Source of the DNA: an uncultured Candidatus Melainabacteria bacterium
Lineage (GTDB): Bacteria; Cyanobacteriota; Vampirovibrionia; Gastranaerophilales; Gastranaerophilaceae
DNA length: 64,000 bases
Direction of reading: 5' to 3'
NCBI GenBank assembly: GCA_934692625.1
Contig: CAKUUC010000007.1
Location: 1 to 64,000, forward strand
Shown: piece by piece, positions 8,701-16,119 of the stretch
How positions within the stretch are numbered: the first letter of the stretch is position 1
Layout of the letters: each line of letters opens with the position of its first letter
Made by a program: the position numbers and the translations under genes
Notes under the pieces: model-generated
Told to the model about the DNA's origin: nothing
Database searches by the model: none
What the model saw: only the letters and a program-made list of their open reading frames with translations

Positions 8701-9835
8701 TAATATCGAGCCGTATGAAGTTAATAATTTTGACTTTTCCGGAGTTTCAGCAAAAGCTATTGCTATGGCAGAAGCGATTAGACCTGCTCTTATTGATAAG
8801 TTGAATGATTATTGTTATTTCAACAAAATATCAGAAGAAGACAAGACTCGAAACTTAATCGCAATAAGTAAATCAATTTCAGATTTGGCTAATGGTAAGT
8901 TTATGAATTCTCGTTTTAATCCTGAAGCTTTTGGAGTTAAACCGATTGACGTAGCGATTTCAATGACAATTAAGCAAGCAAAAGCGAAATACGGATTCAA
9001 CTTACCGAAAGAATTGAATAAAGATTATGAAGATGGTGCATTTGAAAAAATTATGACACCTGCAATGTCAAAACTAAAAGCAATGATGAAATATTTGGTT
9101 GCTCTTCCTGGAATGCCGACATTGTTTGATGGTGATGATACTGCCAATAGTGGTTATGATACAAAAACAAAAAATATGTACTTACAAGGTCGTCAAAAAG
9201 TCCACGATGAATGGATAGATGAAGATAATCCAAAATATCGTAAGTTTGTAGCGGATAACAAGGCTCAACTTGATTGGATAATGGGTATTCGTCGTAATCC
9301 TAAGTGTAAGGCGTTGAATAACGGGGCTGTCTTTACCTTGCCGTTGAGCAAAACAGAGGGTAGTGATATTCCGGTTGCATCAATTTTAAGACAAAGTACA
9401 GACGGGCACATGGCTATTTCTATTTTCAATCCGTTAGGTATTCCAAAGGATAACAAATATCCTTATGAAACAGGCATGGAGCATGCTGCGTATGTTAATT
9501 CTATCAGTTTAAACTCTATAAGTTCAACAATTGGTGTGAACGGAATTAAAAAAGATACAAAGTTTGTAAACGCGGAAAAACCTGACGACATATATTATGT
9601 CAGAGAACATAACGGAAATTATTTCTTGAAACGTAATGTTAATGGAAAAGATGTTTCTATAATGTTGGATACTCCTGCGTTGATTTTGTACCACGAACCT
9701 GAAAAGGGTAAGAAACAGGACCCTTCATTTACTGGTAATTTTGCAAACTTTAAACCAAATGCTAAATTTGTTGCAAGTGCTTATAATACAAAAGTTTGTG
9801 AACAAGGTAAAAAATTGGCACTGGTAAGCAGATAG
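5720..9835 (+). CDS. Very large GH13 (alpha-amylase superfamily)-like protein
   Basis: The 1371-residue product has all four GH13 conserved regions in order: LVSDGAFVNEG (Asp262, region I), WRIDATKD (Asp801, nucleophile position), VAEVTDEE (Glu849, acid/base position) and IGNHDKPR (Asp952, region IV). The roughly 540 residues between regions I and II are far more than in ordinary amylases and indicate a large inserted domain. A sugar-acting role on alpha-glucans is inferred. There is no signal peptide; the start reads NNTVSFKG, the tag seen on other proteins here. The start is GTG at 5720 with AAGGAG 6 bp upstream. It is a single gene followed by a terminator. Confidence 0.8.
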   Translation: MKVSFDLKKNSPQRNNTVSFKGVEPTKSAEGFKELRFAYPYDPEKQECYLKVYKVGADDNGNYYTDGIAYSNDGRDGIAIPQNGLSIDMQKTYGFSEDQPFAYNFLIKRKDGRGEEVKIDCGDSINENGTLYNVISSTKSGMNKGGSMKLVIVDSQKVGYVYNDKNLIVKDEALAKRGENGIKTLTNKFGGTLAGLEHAVENGEYDKYSRIISLPIFTDDDFSAHAYWNKNCMQMAKSFGNINNYASLQRKMFAHGLNLVSDGAFVNEGLEGTHFGDLLKWGENSPYFYWFRASGLNNGPVSLGVFPKNKEFISHKIVNSPYSYTQKDNGKIKISSNSNYDKSKPTYIQFFDNRLVTEAEKTDTSHLIKSYSNLSTPNVYDIHTHNDSIFPYYFEIKPEIYNKNVKNLITYNSDNPDAEIRLDSPLAARLLSKSEYYNVDGKFESGFETWDANVDIAKLNFVFSNTDAKDLKNLPLNKRREIMEKMVRANYQVQDYTVQSGAYWTQKTDDILRTYVAQQLKNVDENNPSLVYQKIMDLSNNKVFPKEVKTEVSKAEVENILDDMYNNKRELSDLNKKDEILEGVMNTPLDSIEFGQNLTAVLASPLISKRANVKSEVGVPRFEIYKNGDKNLPEEYAETYKKMDEIFAKDLSGYAEKILNKVDSQLPENQKLFDGEEVTDYGKYVLPLLLPQITKFAVVKALAPKVNVTVNDKNGELNYDYKALNDVHLQSFGITKFASPEDEARVVLSELQSGIKKIKPKADDVIVDSISKSLKGTNLRSFQLADLIIDKTQSGLDWRIDATKDIADVEALRNGMESFDTMWENIIDFWKKFQTAIQKQNPNVYTVAEVTDEENLYDKGWGGYSKRFPGKPDIIPKFLRETGMSAIAEYSYFFSGIQKAFSNEFENGDMNADTTYASKMIYDKMISGDKNFIKMGAQDAMKFAYTFIGNHDKPRALHCAALDMKLFYNDLTYADGNFEARRTAYKVLNDKYMDNIEPYEVNNFDFSGVSAKAIAMAEAIRPALIDKLNDYCYFNKISEEDKTRNLIAISKSISDLANGKFMNSRFNPEAFGVKPIDVAISMTIKQAKAKYGFNLPKELNKDYEDGAFEKIMTPAMSKLKAMMKYLVALPGMPTLFDGDDTANSGYDTKTKNMYLQGRQKVHDEWIDEDNPKYRKFVADNKAQLDWIMGIRRNPKCKALNNGAVFTLPLSKTEGSDIPVASILRQSTDGHMAISIFNPLGIPKDNKYPYETGMEHAAYVNSISLNSISSTIGVNGIKKDTKFVNAEKPDDIYYVREHNGNYFLKRNVNGKDVSIMLDTPALILYHEPEKGKKQDPSFTGNFANFKPNAKFVASAYNTKVCEQGKKLALVSR

Positions 9836-9860
9836 TTTAATTATAAATTTGGAGATAAAT

Positions 9861-9895
9861 GCGAGTGTTGAAATTTCCTCAAGGCTCGCTTTTAT
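9861..9895 (+). terminator. Terminator after GH13-type gene
   Basis: GCGAG pairs with CTCGC over a long loop, followed by a T-rich tail. The stem is short, so this is a modest candidate. Confidence 0.55.
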
Positions 9896-9940
9896 TCTTT
9901 CTGCGTTTAATATTTTCGTTATGAAAACTTTACATAAACC

Positions 9941-9967
9941 TTGACGTGGCTTGATGTTTGGTATAAT
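9941..9967 (+). promoter_or_regulatory. Promoter of the rpsE operon
   Basis: TTGACG at 9941-9946 and TATAAT at 9962-9967. The spacer is only 15 bp, but TGG before TATAAT gives an extended -10. It is the only good sigma-70 promoter in the gap and lies about 130 bp before rpsE. Confidence 0.65.
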
Positions 9968-9993
9968 ATCTTTCTTGTCAGAAGTAAAAGTTC

Positions 9994-10040
9994 AAATACG
10001 ATTTCCAAAAGGCTTTAAAAGGCTTTGTTTTGGCGTATTT
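9994..10040 (+). promoter_or_regulatory. Leader hairpin of the rpsE operon
   Basis: AAATACG (9994-10000) pairs with CGTATTT (10034-10040), and inside it CCAAAA pairs with TTTTGG. The apical part carries the direct repeat AAAAGGCTTT twice. There is no T-run after it, so it is not a plain terminator. Its place in the leader of a ribosomal protein operon fits an autoregulatory site, which is inference. Confidence 0.5.
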
Positions 10041-10098
10041 AACGTAAGTACCCAAATAAATATAATTAGTAAAATATTTACAAGAAAGGTAAAAATCA

Positions 10099-10734
10099 AT
10101 GGAAAACAATGAAGAATTAAAAGTAACTGAATCTGTAGAAGCTACAGAAGAAGTTAAAGCTGAAGAAACTGTTGAAGCAGCTTCTGAAGAAAAACCTTCA
10201 AGAAGAAGAGGCCGTGGCAGAAAACAAAAAATCGAAACAACTGAAGAAAAACCTCAATCTGAATGGACTGAAAGAGTAGTTCAAATCAGCCGTGTAACTA
10301 AAGTTGTTAAAGGTGGTAAAAAATTAAGCTTCCGTGCTATCGTTATTGTTGGTAACCAAAAAGGTCAAGTTGGTATCGGTTGTGCAAAAGCTTCAGAAGT
10401 TATTATTGCTATTCAAAAAGCAATTGCTGATGGTAGAAAAAATGTTATTACAGTTCCTATCTTCAAAACTACAATTCCTCACCCAATCACAGGAAAATCA
10501 GGTGCAGGTGCTGTAATGTTAAGACCGGCTTCAGAAGGTACTGGTATTATTGCAGGTGGTGCTGTTCGTTCAGTATTAGAACTTGCTGGTATCGAAAACA
10601 TCCTTTCTAAGTCTTTAGGTTCAAAATCTCCATTGAACGCTGCAAGTGCAACAATTGAAGCATTGAAATCTTTGACTCCATTCAACGATGTTGCTAAGAA
10701 ACGTGGCTTAACAATGGCTGAACTTTTAAACTAA
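10099..10734 (+). CDS. rpsE: Ribosomal protein S5 with acidic N-terminal extension
   Basis: S5 is a small-subunit protein that helps keep decoding accurate. The core starts near residue 54 (EWTERVVQISRVTKVVKGGK) and holds the S5 signature region around residues 70-135 with GNQKGQVGIGCAKASEV and the C-terminal domain GGAVRSVLELAGI. The first 52 residues are an added tail, first Glu/Val-rich and then basic (RRRGRGRK), making 211 residues against about 165 in short forms. GAAAGG precedes the ATG. It heads the operon rpsE-rpmD-rplO-secY; the usual upstream rplF and rplR are absent. Confidence 0.97.
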   Translation: MENNEELKVTESVEATEEVKAEETVEAASEEKPSRRRGRGRKQKIETTEEKPQSEWTERVVQISRVTKVVKGGKKLSFRAIVIVGNQKGQVGIGCAKASEVIIAIQKAIADGRKNVITVPIFKTTIPHPITGKSGAGAVMLRPASEGTGIIAGGAVRSVLELAGIENILSKSLGSKSPLNAASATIEALKSLTPFNDVAKKRGLTMAELLN

Positions 10735-10773
10735 TTTAGGTATCAATATTATTTATAAAAAGGAAATTAAATT

Positions 10774-10962
10774 ATGACAGATAAAACAAATACAGTAAAA
10801 ATTAAGCTTGTTAAAAGTTTAATCGGCTCATCAGAAAAACAACGCAGAGTTGTTAGAGCGCTAGGTCTTACTAAAAAAGATCAAATTGTTGAACACAATG
10901 AATCAGCAACAATTATGGGTATGGTAAACAAAGTTTCTCACTTGTTAGAAATAGTAAAATAG
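10774..10962 (+). CDS. rpmD: Ribosomal protein L30
   Basis: The 62-residue protein has the L30 pattern: KIKLVKSLIGSSEKQRRVVRALGL, then a hydrophilic turn, then IMGMVNKVSHLLEIV. It belongs to the large subunit. It sits 39 bp after rpsE and before rplO, the conserved spc order, with AAAAGGAAA as ribosome site. Confidence 0.96.
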   Translation: MTDKTNTVKIKLVKSLIGSSEKQRRVVRALGLTKKDQIVEHNESATIMGMVNKVSHLLEIVK

Positions 10963-11016
10963 GTAATATACCCTAAGACGAATATATTATAATATACAAA
11001 GAAAGAGGAAAATAAT

Positions 11017-11466
11017 ATGTCAAATATAACATTATCAGATTTAAAACCTGCTGAAGGTTCTACTTCTAAATCAAAAAGAGTTGGTCGTGGTCGTTCTTCA
11101 GGACATGGTAAAACTTCTTGCCGTGGTCATAACGGAGAAGGTCAAAGATCAGGTAACTCAAGCAAAAGAGGTTTTGAAGGTGGTCAAATGCCAGCTTACA
11201 GAAGATTGCCTAAATTGAAAGGCTTCCAAGTATATTCAAAACTTAACTATGCTCAAATTAACGTTGGCAGATTGGATGATTTAGGTCTTAAAGAAGTATC
11301 TCTAGATGCTTTGAAAGAAGTTTTGACTATTCACCCTACTTGCGTTGGTTTAAGAGTATTGGGTAATGGTGAAATCAAATCTGCTGTTACAGTAAAAGCA
11401 AATTATGTAACACCATCTGCAAAAGAAAAAATTGAAGCTGCCGGCGGAAAGGTTGAGTTAGTATAA
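11017..11466 (+). CDS. rplO: Ribosomal protein L15
   Basis: The 149-residue protein opens with the L15 pattern LSDLKPAEGSTSKSKRVGRG and the Gly/Arg-rich RNA-binding region GHGKTSCRGHNGEGQRSG, then FEGGQMPAYRRLPKLKGF. It is an early assembly protein of the large subunit. Its stop overlaps the start of secY by one base (TAATG), which implies translational coupling. Confidence 0.97.
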   Translation: MSNITLSDLKPAEGSTSKSKRVGRGRSSGHGKTSCRGHNGEGQRSGNSSKRGFEGGQMPAYRRLPKLKGFQVYSKLNYAQINVGRLDDLGLKEVSLDALKEVLTIHPTCVGLRVLGNGEIKSAVTVKANYVTPSAKEKIEAAGGKVELV

Positions 11467-12803
11467 TGGCACAAGCAATAAAAGCACCATCTCCAGAAGA
11501 TTTAATGTCAATGTGGAATGCCTCAGGATTGAAGCAAAAAATTATTTTCACATTCATTATGATTGCTGTTTGGAGATTAGGGGTTCAATTGCCTTTGTAT
11601 GGTATTGACAGTAGCTCAATTGTAAATATGGGACAAAATAACCTAATCGGTTTTTTGGATTTATTTACAGGTGGTGCGTTAGGTAAAGTGTCAATCGTTG
11701 CATTGGGAATCGGACCTTACATCACTTCTTCAATCATCGTTCAATTGATTTCTGTAGTAATTCCGTCATTGGAAAAATTGCAGAAAGAAGATGGCGAAGC
11801 AGGAAGAAGAAAGTTAGCACAATATACCCGAATATTTACGGTTGTTTTGGCTGTATTCCAGTCAGTAATTTTTATGCTATTTTTGCATTCAAGACCGTCT
11901 GCAATCGTTACAACAATAAATCCGGTTGCATTTTATGCAAGTTCGATTTGTGTTTTAACTGCAGGTGCTGTCCTTGTAATGTGGATATCTGAACTTATAA
12001 CAGAACGAGGAATCGGTAATGGCGGTTCTTTGGTTATCTTCTGTGGTATTTTGGCAGGTATTCCGTTGTATGCTAAAAATACATTGAAATTAGTTGAACC
12101 TAATGCGGGTATGCAGTTAAATCTGTTGATTTTATTGGCTATATTCTTTATTGCAATGATTTTTATTGTAATAATGCAAGAAGCGGTAAGAAAAGTTATA
12201 ATCGTTAATCCGAAAAGACAAATCGGAAATAAGGTTTATGGCGGTATGAATTCATTTATTCCGTTCAAACTTAATCCGGGCGGGGTTATGCCAATCATCT
12301 TTGCTATTGCAATTTTGTTATTCCCGTCAACAATCTTGACTATTGTTGGTCAAACAAACTTCAAGTCAGAATCGGTTAAAACATTTATTATGACTTTGAC
12401 TCAATACATGAGTCCGAACGGAATTATGTATTACCTTCTTTATGTAGCATTAATTATTGCGTTGACATTTTTCTACGCATCAATTATGCCAAATATGCAG
12501 CCAAAAGATATTGCTGACAATTTGAAAAAATATGGTTCGTCAATTCCTGGTATAAAACCTGGAAGACCTACTGCAGAAGCCTTGGATAAAATTTTATCTA
12601 AAACGACCTTTATTGGTGCTATCGGTTTAGGTATAATTGCTTTGGTTCCTTCATTTGCCAGTTATGCAACACACATCGAAACCTTGCAAGGTATTGGTGC
12701 AACTTCCCTTATCATTATGGTTGGTGTTGCTCTTGATTTAATCAATCAGGTTAAAACTCATTTATTGGCTAGAAATTATGAATCTTTTCTTAAAGATATG
12801 TAA
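11466..12803 (+). CDS. secY: Protein translocase subunit SecY
   Basis: SecY forms the membrane channel through which Sec substrates are exported or inserted. The 445-residue protein has about ten membrane segments. It has typical SecY stretches such as QLPLYGID in the first periplasmic loop, GGALGKVSIVALGIGPYITSSII, LEKLQKEDGEAGRRKL, and the cytoplasmic loop KYGSSIPGIKPGRPTAEALD. It closes the shortened spc operon; adk, map and infA, which often follow, are not here. A strong terminator lies 24 bp downstream. Confidence 0.97.
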   Translation: MAQAIKAPSPEDLMSMWNASGLKQKIIFTFIMIAVWRLGVQLPLYGIDSSSIVNMGQNNLIGFLDLFTGGALGKVSIVALGIGPYITSSIIVQLISVVIPSLEKLQKEDGEAGRRKLAQYTRIFTVVLAVFQSVIFMLFLHSRPSAIVTTINPVAFYASSICVLTAGAVLVMWISELITERGIGNGGSLVIFCGILAGIPLYAKNTLKLVEPNAGMQLNLLILLAIFFIAMIFIVIMQEAVRKVIIVNPKRQIGNKVYGGMNSFIPFKLNPGGVMPIIFAIAILLFPSTILTIVGQTNFKSESVKTFIMTLTQYMSPNGIMYYLLYVALIIALTFFYASIMPNMQPKDIADNLKKYGSSIPGIKPGRPTAEALDKILSKTTFIGAIGLGIIALVPSFASYATHIETLQGIGATSLIIMVGVALDLINQVKTHLLARNYESFLKDM

Positions 12804-12826
12804 TTAAGTGCAATAAATAAAAATAT

Positions 12827-12865
12827 AAAAAGGACTATTTTGTTAAGCAAAGTAGTCCTTTTTGA
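12827..12865 (+). terminator. Terminator after secY
   Basis: An 11-bp stem AAAAAGGACTA / TAGTCCTTTTT with T-run. It confirms that the operon ends at secY. Confidence 0.9.
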
Positions 12866-12931
12866 TAAATTCCTTGAAATCAATTGTAAAATAGTATATA
12901 ATGAAGATATCATATTTAGCGAGGAATTGTT

Positions 12932-13657
12932 TTGGAGTTTAAATTATTTAAAAATAGGCATCATTGTGGCTTTACTTTGGTTGAAATTCTTATCGTACTG
13001 GGCGTAATTGGTATAATTTCAGCATTAGTACTTCCGGTTTTGATAGTTCATATAAATACGTCAAAATTCAGAACTCAGTATAAAAAGACTCTTTCAAATT
13101 TGAATCAGGCAGTAAAATTGTCTGAGTCACATTATGATTTAAATTTTGCCAATATTGCTCAAGGCTGCGTCACTTCGACAGATAAGCCGACAACACATTC
13201 TTCGTTATGTGCGATAATTAACGGGTCTATTACCAGTGCAACGTTTTATACATCAGATACTATTCCATCCAGGGCTGGGGTAGGTGAGTATGCACCAACA
13301 GGACTTGGTATTTCTACTGCAAAAAAAGATATATTTTTATTCGCTGACGGCTCTTTATTTGCTTATGATAAAGGCATTTCCAATTGTACATTGGAGCCTG
13401 GTTCTGATTTAATAGCGCTTCCTGCTATTTGTTATGGCTTTATTGATGTGAATGGAACTTCTGCACCTAATAAAACGGTGTCTTGTAGTAATGTTGATAC
13501 TAAAATTACAAGAAAAGCTGGTAATTGTATTGTCAGAAATAATTCTGTAGATATGGGAGATATTTTCCCTGTAGCAATCCATGATGGAACTATTGAACCT
13601 TTGACAAATGCGGCTAAAGTTGTTTTAGGCTCTGCTCCTATAAATACGAAAGACTAA
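12932..13657 (+). CDS. Prepilin-like protein (type IV pilin/pseudopilin N-terminus)
   Basis: The 241-residue protein starts with a short basic leader followed by CGFTLVEILIVLGVIGIISA, the class III signal cut by prepilin peptidase before Phe. Glu5 of the mature protein is present. The rest is a globular domain with several Cys. It is probably exported and assembled into a pilus or pseudopilus, or left in the membrane. The start codon is TTG at 12932 with GAGGAA 8 bp upstream, and TATAAT lies at 12896-12901. It overlaps the convergent downstream gene by 4 bp. Confidence 0.85.
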   Translation: MEFKLFKNRHHCGFTLVEILIVLGVIGIISALVLPVLIVHINTSKFRTQYKKTLSNLNQAVKLSESHYDLNFANIAQGCVTSTDKPTTHSSLCAIINGSITSATFYTSDTIPSRAGVGEYAPTGLGISTAKKDIFLFADGSLFAYDKGISNCTLEPGSDLIALPAICYGFIDVNGTSAPNKTVSCSNVDTKITRKAGNCIVRNNSVDMGDIFPVAIHDGTIEPLTNAAKVVLGSAPINTKD

Positions 13658-14358
13658 ATTTCTTGCGAAAACTTGTTTGCTACTATTAGTTCTGGGTGTT
13701 TTATTTTGAATTTTTTGCAGTTATCTGCGCTTGATTTAGGAATTTGCAGTTCTTTTAAAATAAACCTTTGTTTTTTATATTGTCCGTTTTTGCGACCTTT
13801 CATAAATAGTCCTTCATATCTACTTAAACCGGCGTGCAAATAATCCACAAAACCAAGCCAAGGGTCAACTATTATTGCGTGTTTGTCTATTGATTTTACG
13901 TTATTTAATCTTGCATTTTTCCCTCTGTTTACCAATAAAAAACAGTGGTCAATATCATTAGTTGTTTTTCCTAGTATTTTACCGAAATCTTCAACTATTT
14001 GTAAGTATGCAATTTTAACATTGTTAAATCCGTTCGCTAAAAATGCGGCTTTGGATAGCAATGCGAGTTCTCCACAGTTTGCTACTTTTGAATTTGCAGT
14101 ATCTTCTATTACTTGGTCAAGGAAAAAACGAGGTAATAGTGCAGTTCTTAGGCTTCTATAGTAAGAAATTACACCATCAGAATAGTAAATTGCACGTTTG
14201 AAAACGTGTGGTTTCTTCTTGCTAATTGTGTAAAAATCTGCTCTTGAGGTTGATATTGTGGGGTATTTGTTCATCATATTGCGCATGATTTTATCAGCGA
14301 AACGAATTTCACTGTTTCTTGCGGTAAATGATTGATTTTGAGTTGGTTGAATTTGCAT
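13654..14358 (-). CDS. Papain/transglutaminase-like protein, putative cysteine peptidase
   Basis: I do not recognise the family exactly. The 234-residue protein shows a credible Cys-His-Asp arrangement: VANCGELALLSKAAF (Cys95), NDIDHCFLLV (His138) and IIVDPWLG (Asp165). This order and spacing match the papain-like/transglutaminase-like fold used by peptidases and secreted effectors. There is no signal peptide. The first residues, QPTQNQSFTARN, resemble the SF-type tag of other proteins in the window. AAGG precedes the ATG. A small broken gene lies just upstream on the same strand. Substrate and location are unknown. Confidence 0.65.
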   Translation of the reverse strand: MQIQPTQNQSFTARNSEIRFADKIMRNMMNKYPTISTSRADFYTISKKKPHVFKRAIYYSDGVISYYRSLRTALLPRFFLDQVIEDTANSKVANCGELALLSKAAFLANGFNNVKIAYLQIVEDFGKILGKTTNDIDHCFLLVNRGKNARLNNVKSIDKHAIIVDPWLGFVDYLHAGLSRYEGLFMKGRKNGQYKKQRFILKELQIPKSSADNCKKFKIKHPELIVANKFSQEI

Positions 14359-14367
14359 TTTATCCTT

Positions 14368-14526
14368 CTAAGTCGAGTGAATTTTTTGCGTTTTGGGCAG
14401 CAAGTTTTGCTTATCAATTTTTGCTTGTTCCTTTTGGGTAAGTTTTAATATTGGACCGGTTTAATCTTTTTTAGGGATAAGTGCGCCGAATACGATATTG
14501 TTGTTTGAATTATTTAGTGTAATCAT
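14368..14526 (-). pseudogene. Small gene with in-frame stop, upstream of the cysteine-peptidase-like gene
   Basis: An ATG at 14526 behind AAGGGG opens a frame reading MITLNNSNNNIVFGALIPKKD, then TAA at 14461-14463. The same frame continues with coding-like TGPILKLTQKEQAKIDKQNL to TAG at 14368. The upstream part could be a complete 21-residue peptide, or the whole may be a 52-residue protein broken by one nonsense change. Its end lies 9 bp before the next gene's ATG, so both were probably co-transcribed. Confidence 0.4.
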
Positions 14527-14600
14527 AAGGCCCCTTGTTATTTTCTTATAATAAGTTTCCTGAAAATAATTTTTGCCTATTGTATAAATAAATGTAACAA

Positions 14601-14960
14601 AATTTATTGTTTCAATTGCTCGACCGCCGACTGTATAATATTTTATGAATGCAGAATTTTTTTTGAAAATGGCGGCGGTAAGGACTCTGCCGAAAAAAAA
14701 TACGAACCGTTGAGTATTTTTTTGAGAGGTTGAACCCTTTAGGGTTCAATTCCCTAGCAAAAATCTATCACATAAAAAAACGGCGGTAAGGGGAATTTAA
14801 CTTATCGTAGGCGAAAATGTGAAATTTGAGCCGTACGAATAAGTATGCAGAATGCTAACCCAATAAATTTTTCGACAAAAAATTTATTGATTCAATTACC
14901 CAACCGCCAATAAAAAAATATTTACAAACTTGAAAAAGTTTGAAAATGGCGGCGGTAAGG
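14601..14960. repeat. Repeated, degenerate tRNA-Glu 3' ends
   Basis: A roughly 80-bp direct repeat, 14601-14682 and 14881-14960, begins AATTTATTG(T/A)TTCAATT and ends TTTGAAAATGGCGGCGGTAAGG. The second copy runs into the intact tRNA-Glu gene. A third partial copy, CGGCGGTAAGGGGAATTTAA, lies at 14779-14798. Inverted T-arm-like fragments such as TTCAATTACCCAACCGCC are interleaved. The shared core is the T-arm/acceptor end of the tRNA. Such duplicated 3' ends are the usual trace of integrase target sites. I see no gene between the copies. Confidence 0.65.
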
Positions 14961-15021
14961 GGAATTGAACCCCTGTTTAGAGAATGAGAATCTCTCGTCC
15001 TAACCACTAGACGATACCGCT
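14947..15021 (-). tRNA. tRNA-Glu (CTC)
   Basis: Read on the minus strand, the D-arm GTCTAGTGGTTAGGAC is typical of tRNA-Glu. The anticodon stem AGAGA/TCTCT encloses TTCTCAT, giving anticodon CTC. The T-arm is AGGGG-TTCAATT-CCCCT and the acceptor end TACCGCC-G-CCA encodes the CCA tail. The first acceptor pair would be A1 with C72, a mismatch. A reading with anticodon TTC is possible if position 26 is skipped, but gives a poorer stem. Confidence 0.88.
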
Positions 15022-15063
15022 ATGTGTACTCGTATTTTAACACTAAACAATTAAAATACAATA

Positions 15064-15279
15064 TTAATTGGTACGTTTTTTCTCGATTTTAATTTCGTAT
15101 CCGAGCAAATCTGCAATTGTTTCGACCTCGTCATAATTCAAAGAACTTAGAAAAATTTTACTCTGCAAACTCCGTTGAGTATAGACTTTGCCGGTCTTTT
15201 GAGTTAATAAATCCGCAAGCTTTTGTACGGTAAGCGCTTCTCGCATTATTAAAATTCTAACTTCTTCCTTTGATGACAT
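15064..15279 (-). CDS. Small HTH-type DNA-binding protein
   Basis: The 71-residue protein MSSKEEVRILIMREALTVQK... has the pattern of small phage- and Firmicutes-type regulators: a helix-turn-helix built from LTVQKLADLLTQKTGKVYTQ, then a second helical half ending in IADLLGYEIKIEKK. I chose 15279 because GAGGAAATA precedes this ATG; a frame start at 15330 has no ribosome site. It sits beside the tRNA-Glu with repeated 3' ends, so it may be left from an integrated element. Its target is unknown. Confidence 0.65.
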   Translation of the reverse strand: MSSKEEVRILIMREALTVQKLADLLTQKTGKVYTQRSLQSKIFLSSLNYDEVETIADLLGYEIKIEKKRTN

Positions 15280-15413
15280 TATTTCCTCATATTTGAGATA
15301 ATTATACGATTTTTGAGTTAAAGTTGACAAATATGAGATTTTTAGTTTTAATAAGTCTTAAATATAGAATATTTAGTCTATATTTAAAATTTATTATTAA
15401 GGAAGGAATTTTT

Positions 15414-16061
15414 ATGAGTATAAAAAGGAAGGGCTTTACTTTAGCGGAAATTTTGATTACTCTCGGGATTATTGGTGTTGTTGCAGCGATGACGTTACCA
15501 ATGTTGATGACAAATATAGCAAAGCAAAGAACGCTAACTAAAGTAAGAACTTTTTATTCGAAAATAAATCAGGCAATACAATTAAGTATTGCGGATGGAA
15601 ATGCTCCGACTGAAAGTATACAGTACAAATTTTATTCTTATAATGATAATCTTGCGTATTTGAAACAATTTGTTTATCCGTATTTGAAATATGTTGAATT
15701 TTATCCTTGCATGGATAACTATACAGTTTGTACATCTTTATATGATGGTGGAGTGATGACTTTTGGAATTGATGGTGGTGGTGCGGATATTATTTATTTT
15801 ATAAATAAAAATGACGTTGATAAAGAACAAAATCTTCCACATTTTAGATTTGCTTTTCAGTTAGCAAAAATTAAAAGTTCAAGCGATAAGACAAAAAATG
15901 CGAATGAGTATGTCGAACCATATACTTTTAATTGGGATTTAACTAAAGCCGGATTAAAAAGTGGAAGATATGGGTGCTACAAAGGTTGTCCTATTTGTGC
16001 ATATTGTACAAAACTTTTGCAAGAAAATAATTGGAAATTTAGTGGTGACTATCCTTGGTAA
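15414..16061 (+). CDS. Prepilin-like protein, Melainabacteria type
   Basis: The 215-residue protein has the class III signal KGFTLAEILITLGIIGVVAA close to its N-terminus, with Glu5 of the mature form. The globular part ends in Cys-rich CYKGCPICAYC and then WKFSGDYPW, an ending I associate with the abundant pilin-like proteins of Gastranaerophilales. It is expected to be processed by prepilin peptidase. AAGGAAGG lies just before the ATG at 15414; an upstream in-frame start would bury the signal. It stands alone, like the gene at 12932, which argues for scattered minor pilins. Confidence 0.85.
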   Translation: MSIKRKGFTLAEILITLGIIGVVAAMTLPMLMTNIAKQRTLTKVRTFYSKINQAIQLSIADGNAPTESIQYKFYSYNDNLAYLKQFVYPYLKYVEFYPCMDNYTVCTSLYDGGVMTFGIDGGGADIIYFINKNDVDKEQNLPHFRFAFQLAKIKSSSDKTKNANEYVEPYTFNWDLTKAGLKSGRYGCYKGCPICAYCTKLLQENNWKFSGDYPW

Positions 16062-16119
16062 GATTAAAATCAATTAGACAAATCTATTCATTTTATATAT
16101 AATTATCACGAGGTTTAAA

